From: a virus
Length of the DNA: 27,273 nt
IMG/VR virus record: IMGVR_UViG_3300030098_001013
Span: 1-27,273 of that record
Direction: 5' to 3' (one strand)
The stretch's first letter is position 1. Each line of letters begins with the position of its first letter. This document shows, piece after piece, positions 21,777 to 27,273 of the stretch. The notes beneath the pieces were generated by a model. That model was not told the DNA's origin. It did not search any database and worked only from the letters and a program-made list of their open reading frames with translations. The position numbers and the translations under genes were made by a program.

Positions 21777-22301
21777 ATGGCTTGTTTATTAACTAATGGT
21801 AGAACGGTACCTTGTAAATCAGCGGTAGGTGGTTTAAAAAGTGTTTATTTCACAGATTTTGGTGGATTAGGGACTATTACAATTACTTCTTTTGAGATTA
21901 CAGCTATTACAGGTACTCCTACAGTTTATCAGTTTGATTTAAAAGGTGATTCATCTTTAGAAACTACTGTAACAAGTTCTAGAGACAATGGTACTACTTT
22001 TTATGAAAGCACCCTTACTCTTAACTTTACTTTTTTAGATAAAGATACTCAGGATGAAATAAGACTTCTTGCAATAGCTCGTCCACATATTTGGGTAGAG
22101 GATTACAATGGTAATTACTTCTTAGTAGGTAAAGAGAATGGGGCTGAATTAACTACAGGTACTTTTGGTACAGGAGCGGCTATGGGAGATAAGAGTGGAT
22201 ACTCTTTAACATTTGTAGCTACAGAGAAAGCAGCACCAGACTTCACTCAGGCTAGTGTAGTAACAGGAGCTAATCAAGGATCACAAATTACTCCTAACTA
22301 A
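21777..22301 (+). CDS. Probable major tail tube protein
   Basis: This 174-residue, all-beta protein begins MACLLTNGRTVPCKSAVGGL and has KSVYFTDFGG, YQFDLKGDSSLETTV, FYESTLTLNFTFLDKDTQ, a short helix (DEIRLLAIAR) and NYFLVGKENGAEL. The ACLLTxGRxxxCKxxVGG start marks a tail tube family I recognise in Bacteroidetes phages. It has its own transcription unit, with a terminator before and three after it, in line with a need for many copies. It lies between capsid and portal genes, away from the other tail genes. Confidence 0.74.
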   Translation: MACLLTNGRTVPCKSAVGGLKSVYFTDFGGLGTITITSFEITAITGTPTVYQFDLKGDSSLETTVTSSRDNGTTFYESTLTLNFTFLDKDTQDEIRLLAIARPHIWVEDYNGNYFLVGKENGAELTTGTFGTGAAMGDKSGYSLTFVATEKAAPDFTQASVVTGANQGSQITPN

Positions 22302-22330
22302 TAGGAATAATTAAAATCAATAAAATTAAA

Positions 22331-22359
22331 GGGGTATGTAAATCGTACTCCTTTTTTTT
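22331..22359 (+). terminator. First of three tandem terminators
   Basis: GGGGTAT (22331-22337) pairs with GTACTCC (22345-22351) with two wobbles, and eight T follow. It ends the tail tube transcript, 30 nt after the stop. The bases at 22361-22368 read TATCTTTG, an exact TAnnTTTG -7 box, but no TTG stands at the right distance upstream. Confidence 0.8.
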
Positions 22360-22413
22360 ATATCTTTGCTTTAACTTAATTTAAGTTTTCATAAATATTA
22401 GTTTTTGTTAGGA

Positions 22414-22441
22414 GGGAAGTTTTGTACTTCCCTTTTTTTTT
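22414..22441 (+). terminator. Second of three tandem terminators
   Basis: GGGAAGT (22414-22420) pairs perfectly with ACTTCCC (22426-22432) over a 5-nt loop, and nine T follow. There is no gene between the first terminator and this one, only 54 nt of AT-rich sequence. Confidence 0.85.
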
Positions 22442-22470
22442 GTATATTGTAGTAGATTAAATGTAATAAG

Positions 22471-22503
22471 AGGGAGGTTGTAGCAATACGCCTCTCTTTT
22501 TTT
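22471..22503 (+). terminator. Third of three tandem terminators
   Basis: AGGGAGG (22471-22477) pairs with CCTCTCT (22491-22497) with one wobble; the 13-nt loop is followed by a T run. The preceding 29 nt contain no gene. A CGTTATA element and the next ATG follow 30-40 nt later. Confidence 0.78.
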
Positions 22504-22526
22504 ATGTACAAAATTTAAAGAAAGTA

Positions 22527-22538
22527 CGTTATATAAGT
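22527..22538 (+). promoter_or_regulatory. CGTTATA element 12 nt before ATG, after triple terminator
   Basis: CGTTATATAAGT lies directly before the ATG at 22539 and is the same 12 bases as at 11359. After three terminators a new promoter is required for the portal operon, and this is the only recurrent element in the remaining space. This makes it the best-placed copy in favour of promoter function. Confidence 0.55.
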
Positions 22539-22904
22539 ATGATACACTTAACTACATCCGCGTCATCACAAACTTTAAAGATTATTCCTAGAAGTTATGC
22601 AGGTACTGTTAGTATGATATTGAGAGATAATTCAACAAACAATGAAACTACATACTCATCAATAAGTACAACAACGGATAAGAATTATCTAGTAATATCT
22701 AAAGCATTAAGTCCAGTATTAGTAGAGGGAAGATTTTATGACTTAACAGTAAAAGAGGGATCAAGTGTTATTTATAAAGACAAGATATTTTGTACTGATC
22801 AAACGATTAACCAAGCAAATAATGATTATTACACAGTTAATCAAGGAGCTTATACAGTTCCAACTGGTACAGATGCTTACGACAATGATTATATTATAAT
22901 ATGA
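22539..22904 (+). CDS. Small beta-rich structural protein
   Basis: This 121-residue, strand-rich protein (QTLKIIPRSYAGTVSMILRD, YLVISKALSPVL, FYDLTVKEGSSVIYKDKIFC) has a characteristic end, FCTDQTINQANNDYYTVNQG. I recognise this end from small structural genes beside portals in Bacteroidetes phages. It probably forms part of the virion; the exact place is not known. The stop overlaps the portal ATG by 4 nt. Confidence 0.66.
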   Translation: MIHLTTSASSQTLKIIPRSYAGTVSMILRDNSTNNETTYSSISTTTDKNYLVISKALSPVLVEGRFYDLTVKEGSSVIYKDKIFCTDQTINQANNDYYTVNQGAYTVPTGTDAYDNDYIII

Positions 22905-24730
22905 AAAATAAAACAGAATTAAGTATTATTAATTTAAGCACTTATACTTCTCCTCAAGTAAAAGAGAAGACTGGTACTGACTGGATTGAATTCGGATCAG
23001 ACAATAATTATTTTGGGTATCTTATTGATAGATATAATGGCTCGCCAACTAATATGGCTATTATAAATGGTATTTCTGAAATGATTTACGGAAAAGGATT
23101 AGATGCTACAGATTCACATAGAAAACCTGAGCAATATGCAATGATGATTTCATTATTTAAAGATCAAGTAGTTAGAAGATTATGCTCCGACTTAAAATTA
23201 ATGGGGCAATGTGCAATACAAGTTATTTATTCTAAAGATAGATCAAAAATTGTAGAGCTAGAGCATATACCTGTTGAAACTCTAAGAGCTGAAAAATGTG
23301 ATGACAAAGGAGAAATACCTGCTTATTATTATTTTTATGACTGGAGTAAATACAAACGAAACAAAAAGCTAAGGCGAATTCCAGCGTTCGGAATGTCAAA
23401 CGAAGGGCTAGAGATACTATATGTTAAGCCTTATAGATCAGGTTATAAATATTATAGTCCGCCTGATTATGAGGGAGGAACTCAATATGCGGAGCTTGAA
23501 CAAGAAATATCTAATTATCATCTAAACAACATTCTTAATGGCTTAGCTCCGTCGATGTTAATTAATATGAATAATGGAACCCCGTCGCCTGAGGAAAGAG
23601 AGTTAATAGAGCAAAGAATATACCAAAAATTTTCAGGAAGCAGCAATGCTGGAAAGTTTATTTTAGCTTTTAATGATGATCCAAGTACTGCCGCAACTGT
23701 CGAGCCAATTCAATTAAGTGACGCCCATAATCAATATCAGTTTTTAAGTGACGAAAGTTCTAAAAAAATTATGGTAGCACACAGGGTTGTTAGCCCTATG
23801 TTACTTGGAGTAAAAGACAATACGGGTTTTGGTAGTAATGCGGACGAATTGAAAACAGCTAGTATTTTAATGGACAATATGGTAATACGCCCCTTTCAAA
23901 CGCTTTTAATTAACGCCTTTGATAGAATTCTTGCTTATAATGATATATCGCTTCATTTATACTTTAAAACGCTCCAGCCGCTTGAATTTACAGACTTAAC
24001 TAATGTTGTGGATGCGGAAACAAGAGAAGAAGAAACAGGGGTTAAATTAAAAAAAATAAATGAGGAAAAAGTAAAGGAAAAAATAATTGAGTCTACAGAG
24101 CTTGATAAGTTTATAGAATTAGGAGAAAACGAAGATGACATATTAAAAGAATATGATTTAATTGATGAACACGAAGTTGACTATGATTTAGATGATGAAT
24201 TAAACGAAAACATTGAGCAACTAAACAATGAAGTAAAATTAGCAAGAGTAGGCAAAGCAACTCCTTATAAAGAAAGTGAGCAAGATGGTAAAAGTAAAAA
24301 GAAAGACGATGTTACATATTTAGTTAGATATATGTACACTAAAGCACCAGGCAAAGCAGATTCATCAAGAGAGTTTTGCGTTAAAATGATGAGGGCTAAA
24401 AAAGTTTATCGTAAAGAAGATATTATTGCAATGAGTGATCAAGCAGTAAATCCAGGCTTTGGAAAAGGTGGTGCAGCCACTTATTCTATATGGCTTTGGA
24501 AAGGCGGTGCCCGCTGCTTTCATAGATGGACTAGAAAGATATATGCTAGAAAAGATGGTAAAAGAGGTTTAGGAGATACTGTAAGTACAAACAAAGCAAT
24601 AAGCGAAGGTTTTAAGCCTAAGACTAATGCTAAAAAAGTAGCTATAGCACCAAGAAATATGGAATACGAAGGATATACTGCGGCATATTGGAATAAAATG
24701 GGATTCACTTATGATAATTTAAAAAGGTAA
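22901..24730 (+). CDS. Portal protein with C-terminal extension
   Basis: In this 609-residue protein, residues 1 to about 390 fit a phage portal: SPTNMAIINGISEMIYGKGL, the LKLMGQCAIQVIYS strand, VELEHIPVETLR, helices around EERELIEQRIYQKFSGSS, and VVSPMLLGV with DNTGFGSNADEL for the tunnel region. The acidic linker (about 390-450) is followed by a compact C-terminal module (about 460-609): YLVRYMYTKAPG, SREFCVKMM, YSIWLWKGGARCFHRWTRK. I know this module from other phage structural proteins without a role; its Cys and His residues could bind metal. The portal forms the head vertex for DNA entry and tail joining. Confidence 0.84.
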   Translation: MKNKTELSIINLSTYTSPQVKEKTGTDWIEFGSDNNYFGYLIDRYNGSPTNMAIINGISEMIYGKGLDATDSHRKPEQYAMMISLFKDQVVRRLCSDLKLMGQCAIQVIYSKDRSKIVELEHIPVETLRAEKCDDKGEIPAYYYFYDWSKYKRNKKLRRIPAFGMSNEGLEILYVKPYRSGYKYYSPPDYEGGTQYAELEQEISNYHLNNILNGLAPSMLINMNNGTPSPEERELIEQRIYQKFSGSSNAGKFILAFNDDPSTAATVEPIQLSDAHNQYQFLSDESSKKIMVAHRVVSPMLLGVKDNTGFGSNADELKTASILMDNMVIRPFQTLLINAFDRILAYNDISLHLYFKTLQPLEFTDLTNVVDAETREEETGVKLKKINEEKVKEKIIESTELDKFIELGENEDDILKEYDLIDEHEVDYDLDDELNENIEQLNNEVKLARVGKATPYKESEQDGKSKKKDDVTYLVRYMYTKAPGKADSSREFCVKMMRAKKVYRKEDIIAMSDQAVNPGFGKGGAATYSIWLWKGGARCFHRWTRKIYARKDGKRGLGDTVSTNKAISEGFKPKTNAKKVAIAPRNMEYEGYTAAYWNKMGFTYDNLKR

Positions 24731-24732
24731 TT

Positions 24733-25233
24733 ATGGCAACGGTTTTATTTATATCGAGAACGGACTTAGTAAAAAATTCTATCATTGACGGAAATGTAGA
24801 CACGGATAAATTTATTCAATTCGTAAAAGTAGCGCAAGAGATTGAAATACAAAATTACTTAGGAACTAAGTTATATGATAAGATAGGTGCTGATATTTCT
24901 GGCTCTGGTTTAGCGGGAAACTATTTAACATTAGTAAACGAATATGTACAACCTATGTTAATATGGTACGCTCAAGCAGAGTATATTCCGTATGCTGCTT
25001 ATGCAATAAAGCAAGGAGGGATTTATAAACATACTTCTGAGAATGCGGAGACAGTAAGTAAAACTGAGGTTGATTTTTTAGTGCAGAAGGCCAGAAATAC
25101 CGCGGAGTATTATACAAATCGATTTTTAGATTATATGGGGGCTAATAGTAATTTGTTTCCTGAATATAGTCAAAACATAGGAGGGGACGTATATCCTTCA
25201 AGTGATGGATTATTTAATGGCTGGGTGCTGTGA
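24733..25233 (+). CDS. Head-tail connector protein
   Basis: This 166-residue, mainly helical protein reads MATVLFISRTDLVKNSIIDG, FIQFVKVAQEIEIQNYLGTK, then YLTLVNEYVQPMLIWYAQAE and ARNTAEYYTNRFLDYM. The helix bundle with an IQNYLGTKLYD segment is the pattern of gp6-like head-tail connectors of Bacteroidetes phages. It follows the portal with 2 nt between, as expected for a protein that docks beneath it. Confidence 0.74.
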   Translation: MATVLFISRTDLVKNSIIDGNVDTDKFIQFVKVAQEIEIQNYLGTKLYDKIGADISGSGLAGNYLTLVNEYVQPMLIWYAQAEYIPYAAYAIKQGGIYKHTSENAETVSKTEVDFLVQKARNTAEYYTNRFLDYMGANSNLFPEYSQNIGGDVYPSSDGLFNGWVL

Positions 25234-25343
25234 TATACAAACCAAAAAGTAAAAATATAGTAAAATTAAAAAAGTATTTAAATATGAATTGGTATAGCAA
25301 TAATACACAAAACGTAACAATAACTTATAAAACTAATAAATAA
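25230..25343 (+). CDS. Micro-protein after connector
   Basis: This 37-residue frame has a GTG start overlapping the previous TGA (GTGA). It reads MIYKPKSKNIVKLKKYLNMN, then WYSNNTQNVTITYKTNK. The TAATG junction (1-nt overlap) with the next micro-gene supports translation. An internal ATG (25284) would leave only 19 residues. No family is recognised. Confidence 0.52.
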   Translation: MIYKPKSKNIVKLKKYLNMNWYSNNTQNVTITYKTNK

Positions 25344-25432
25344 TGGCATTTGGAAATATATATAACACAACTTGGTGGGGACTTCCTGAAGAGGATCGAT
25401 GGGGGGACATCTACTATGAATATACTACTTAA
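25343..25432 (+). CDS. Small WG-rich virion protein, copy 1
   Basis: This 29-residue protein begins MAFGNIYNTTWWGLPEEDRW and continues GDIYYEYTT. It is a close relative of the next gene: both have MA(F/W)G(N/K)IY(N/E)TT followed by WG and a second WG(D/N)IY. I know similar short aromatic proteins from the virion regions of Bacteroidetes phages. It shares one base with the previous stop. Confidence 0.66.
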   Translation: MAFGNIYNTTWWGLPEEDRWGDIYYEYTT

Positions 25433-25433
25433 A

Positions 25434-25598
25434 ATGGCGTGGGGTAAGATATACGAAACTACAGACTGGGGATTCGTATCTGATACTTGGGGAAATATAT
25501 ATGAGCAGTATGTAGATCCTACAAGGTTTTTTGAGATACTAACTGAGTTAGGTGATTATATAATTACTGAATTAGGTGCATATATAACAAGAGAATAA
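25434..25598 (+). CDS. Small WG-rich virion protein, copy 2, extended
   Basis: This 54-residue protein starts at ATG 25434 (MAWGKIYETTDWGFVSDTWG). Its first 25 residues align with copy 1; the additional part (DPTRFFEILTELGDYIITEL, then GAYITRE) carries an internal repeat, LGDYIITE / LGAYITRE. I chose this start, one base after copy 1's stop, over earlier in-frame codons that lie inside copy 1. The pair is likely a tandem duplication. Function unknown. Confidence 0.68.
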   Translation: MAWGKIYETTDWGFVSDTWGNIYEQYVDPTRFFEILTELGDYIITELGAYITRE

Positions 25599-25609
25599 AA
25601 TAAAATAAA

Positions 25610-26371
25610 ATGGCAAATAAAAAGTTTTCACAATTTGATTTAAAAACAACTACCGCAGATGTAGATTTTGTTGTAGGTTATGATGGCACAGATAACGTAA
25701 GAATTAGCCCATCGAACCTTACAGACTTTAATATAACAGGAGATGTGGGTGGAACTAGAGTGGTAAGTACAGGAGATACTTTAGATATAGCAGGAGGAAC
25801 GGCTATTACCTCTACAGTTGATGGTGCATCTGATACCATTACACTAGCCTTAGATGATACTGCGGTTTCAGCGGGTAGTTATACCTCAGCAGATATTACA
25901 GTAGATGCTCAGGGTAGAATAACAGCAGCAGCCAATGGATCAGGTGGTGGCGGTGGTACGGACACAGTTATTATTTATTCTAATTTTTATCACTCATCAA
26001 ATAGTATTGGGACACGATATAATATACCTATTAAATATGTAAACGAAGCTAGTGGTACTCCTAACTATGATGATATATATACGGCGCCTTATGATTGTAC
26101 ATTAACAAAAGTTTTTTTGGGTAATAATCAAGGAACGCCATCAGCTGATGGTTATACTTTAGAATATGCGCTTAATTCAACTTCTACTTTTACATCCCTT
26201 GGAACTGTAACGATAACTAATCCCGCCTCTGTAGGAATGTATGGTGAAGTAAGTCCAAGTTTATCACTTTCAAAAGGTGATAGAATTAGCTTTGCTTTCA
26301 CTTCAACAGTATCGGGTTCACAAACAGGTAAACTATTTGGGATTTCAGCAACTTTCATCTTTCAACCTTAA
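25610..26371 (+). CDS. Tail fibre / receptor-binding-like protein
   Basis: This 253-residue protein has an N-terminal adaptor, KKFSQFDLKTTTADVDFVVG, then YDGTDNVRISPSNL. Fibre-like beta repeats follow (SGDTLDIAGGTAIT-type and SYTSADITVDAQGRITAAAN). A Gly linker (112-116) comes before a C-terminal beta domain of about 135 residues (from IIYSNFYHSSNSIGTRYNIP to GKLFGISATFIF) with the look of a jelly-roll head. This order (anchor, shaft, linker, knob) is that of a fibre that touches the host surface. No chaperone domain or sugar-cleaving motif is seen. Confidence 0.74.
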   Translation: MANKKFSQFDLKTTTADVDFVVGYDGTDNVRISPSNLTDFNITGDVGGTRVVSTGDTLDIAGGTAITSTVDGASDTITLALDDTAVSAGSYTSADITVDAQGRITAAANGSGGGGGTDTVIIYSNFYHSSNSIGTRYNIPIKYVNEASGTPNYDDIYTAPYDCTLTKVFLGNNQGTPSADGYTLEYALNSTSTFTSLGTVTITNPASVGMYGEVSPSLSLSKGDRISFAFTSTVSGSQTGKLFGISATFIFQP

Positions 26372-26382
26372 AACTTAATAAT

Positions 26383-26676
26383 ATGTACACTTGGAAAATA
26401 AAAAACGTAAATGTCTATAATAATTATGATAATCTTACTGATGTAGTTTATTTAGTAAATTATTTTATAGAATATGATGAGCCGGGTGTAGGTGGCTCTA
26501 CCTTAGATGATAAACAAGAGGTTTCTACCTCTGATTTATCTAATTTTACACCATTTGATGATTTAACTGAGTCTGTAGTTATAGGTTGGGTTAAAGATGC
26601 TTTAGGTACTGATGGGGTTACACAAAAAGAAACTGAGGCAAAAAATATATTAAACACTTCAGTAAAAACTTTATAA
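26383..26676 (+). CDS. Small conserved virion-associated protein
   Basis: This 97-residue protein begins MYTWKIKNVNVYNNYDNLTD, then VVYLVNYFIEYDEPG and ends with a helix carrying VVIGWVKDALG. The YTWKI strand, DVVxxVxY strand and WVKxxLG helix form a pattern I recognise from small proteins downstream of fibre genes in various phages (DUF7936-like, tentative). It may attach to the fibre. Role unknown. Confidence 0.65.
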   Translation: MYTWKIKNVNVYNNYDNLTDVVYLVNYFIEYDEPGVGGSTLDDKQEVSTSDLSNFTPFDDLTESVVIGWVKDALGTDGVTQKETEAKNILNTSVKTL

Positions 26677-26687
26677 AATAAAAAAAG

Positions 26688-26867
26688 ATGAAATATAATT
26701 TTAAATCTAGAAAAGAATTAATACATAAAATCAATAGCATACCTACCCCGCACTCACATAAGATTCAGTTAGATGGGAATAATGCTATTATAGAATGGAA
26801 GGGTAAAGCCCCTGATGGATGGAGTGAATATAAAGCAAAATCTAAAAAGCTAAAAAAGGATGACTAA
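26688..26867 (+). CDS. Small basic protein, unknown
   Basis: This 59-residue frame has an ATG after AAAAAAAG and overlaps the next gene by 8 nt. It reads MKYNFKSRKELIHKINSIPT, then PHSHKIQLDGNNAIIEWKG, WSEYKAK and a Lys-rich end. No domain is recognised. It probably belongs to the same transcript as the fibre and lysis genes. Confidence 0.66.
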   Translation: MKYNFKSRKELIHKINSIPTPHSHKIQLDGNNAIIEWKGKAPDGWSEYKAKSKKLKKDD

Positions 26868-27162
26868 GATAGGTGAGAATACCAATGTAACTTTAGATCT
26901 TAAAACTATAGGTATTATAGTAGGTGGTGCTATTAGTTTAGCAAGTATGTATTTTGCTTTGAAGTCTGATATAGCTGTAGCAAAAGAATTACCTAAACCC
27001 GAAGTCTCTAAAATTGAGTGGAGTTATAAAGATGAGTTGGTGCGATCAGAAATATCTAACACTAATGAAAAGGTAGAGGGTTTAGAAAAATCAGTCGGAG
27101 AAATTAAAGAACAACTTAATAAGATTGATGAGAGATTGTATCAAATAAGTAAAAATAAATGA
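26860..27162 (+). CDS. Membrane-anchored coiled-coil protein (lysis-associated)
   Basis: In this 100-residue protein, a short polar start is followed by one membrane helix (about 16-36, IGIIVGGAISLASMYFAL). After KSDIAVAKELPKPE a long coiled coil runs to the end (KDELVRSEISNTNEKVEGLE, then KSVGEIKEQLNKIDERLY). This resembles XhlA-type haemolysin-associated and holin-helper proteins. It heads the envelope cassette that continues at base 65. Its 3' end is present a second time at 1-68. The exact role (holin partner, spanin-like or anti-holin) cannot be read from the sequence. Confidence 0.8.
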   Translation: MTKIGENTNVTLDLKTIGIIVGGAISLASMYFALKSDIAVAKELPKPEVSKIEWSYKDELVRSEISNTNEKVEGLEKSVGEIKEQLNKIDERLYQISKNK

Positions 27163-27273
27163 AATGGAATGTAACGGGAATTGCCCTTTTTGTATGGGTT
27201 GCTAATTTTGCTCAAACTGAATCTATTTCGATAGTTCAGTATACAGCAGAATTTGCTGAGCAGGTATCTTTAG
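27095..27273. repeat. Right copy of 179-bp terminal redundancy
   Basis: This is the same stretch as 1-179 with ten mismatches at positions matching 75, 101, 102, 105, 108, 109, 111, 113, 114 and 118 of the left copy. The first 74 and last 61 bases are identical in both copies. Confidence 0.9.
27159..27273 (+). CDS. Second allele, 5' part of exported thioredoxin-like gene
   Basis: This is the first 38 codons of the gene seen in full at 65-388. The signal peptide here reads MKWNVTGIALFVWVANFAQT, against MKWIVTGIALFVTAVINAQT in the left copy. Six residues differ, and only one codon of those touched is synonymous. Both versions remain good signal peptides with Ala before Gln-Thr. The frame runs off the end of the window. 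Confidence 0.88.
   Translation, partial: MKWNVTGIALFVWVANFAQTESISIVQYTAEFAEQVSL

Noticed and set aside
25350-25433. Upstream extension of the second WG-rich gene
   Set aside because: The added 28 residues come from the wrong frame of copy 1, and the match between copies begins exactly at ATG 25434.
25610-26371. Variable fibre end driven by a diversity-generating retroelement
   Set aside because: No reverse transcriptase and no template repeat of the fibre end were found in the window.

Overview
The window looks like one complete small tailed-phage (siphovirus-like) genome from a Bacteroidetes host, most likely a flavobacterial-type aquatic bacterium. Reasons: the DNA is very AT-rich; every gene lies on the + strand, packed with 1-40 nt overlaps; Shine-Dalgarno sites are mostly absent; one early promoter fits the Bacteroidetes TTG-N19-TAnnTTTG pattern; and many small proteins resemble families I recognise from flavobacterial phages. 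The last 179 bases (27095-27273) repeat the first 179 with ten mismatches, in frame across two genes. The molecule is therefore best read as a circular or circularly permuted genome of about 27,094 bp opened inside a gene. No integrase, repressor, tRNA, CRISPR array, insertion sequence or reverse transcriptase is seen.

Layout. (1) 26860-2811, running through the junction, is an envelope and lysis module: a membrane-anchored coiled-coil protein, an exported thioredoxin-fold-like protein without CxxC, an exported YfiM-like protein, a predicted outer-membrane beta-barrel, an M15 endopeptidase, a micro-protein and a 3-TM holin. (2) 2812-2926 is an AT-rich gap with a 17-nt direct repeat. (3) 2927-9880 is the early region: NinG-like nuclease, two OB-fold or SSB-like proteins, a DnaB-type helicase, a sigma-like factor, a run of micro-genes, a DUF6378-like protein, a thymidylate-synthase-family enzyme with an Asp at the substrate-choice position, a MazG-like NTP pyrophosphohydrolase, a RecE-like exonuclease, a stand-alone DnaA domain-IV-like protein and a truncated Dam-like methyltransferase. 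There is no DNA polymerase or primase, so host replication proteins must be used. (4) 9919-18264 holds both terminase subunits, a tail-assembly chaperone with a probable -1 frameshift, tail completion and tip proteins, and the tape measure. (5) 18296-25233 holds a multi-domain prohead protease, two conserved micro-proteins, scaffold, major capsid protein, probable tail tube protein, portal and head-tail connector. (6) 25230-26867 holds small structural proteins and the tail-fibre-like protein.

Regulation. Intrinsic terminators sit at about 3342, 4250, 21738 and, as a triplet, 22331-22503. A repeated element, CGTTATAnnA, stands exactly 12 nt before the ATG of four late genes and 38 nt before the small terminase gene. 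With a phage sigma-like factor in the early region, it is a candidate phage-specific late promoter.

Points most worth following are the putative sigma and CGTTATA circuit, the possible cytosine-modification pair (dCMP-type ThyA homologue plus MazG-like enzyme), the hidden -1 frame of the tail chaperone, the triple terminator, and the junction polymorphism confined to a signal peptide. All function calls come from reading motifs by eye; no database search was run.
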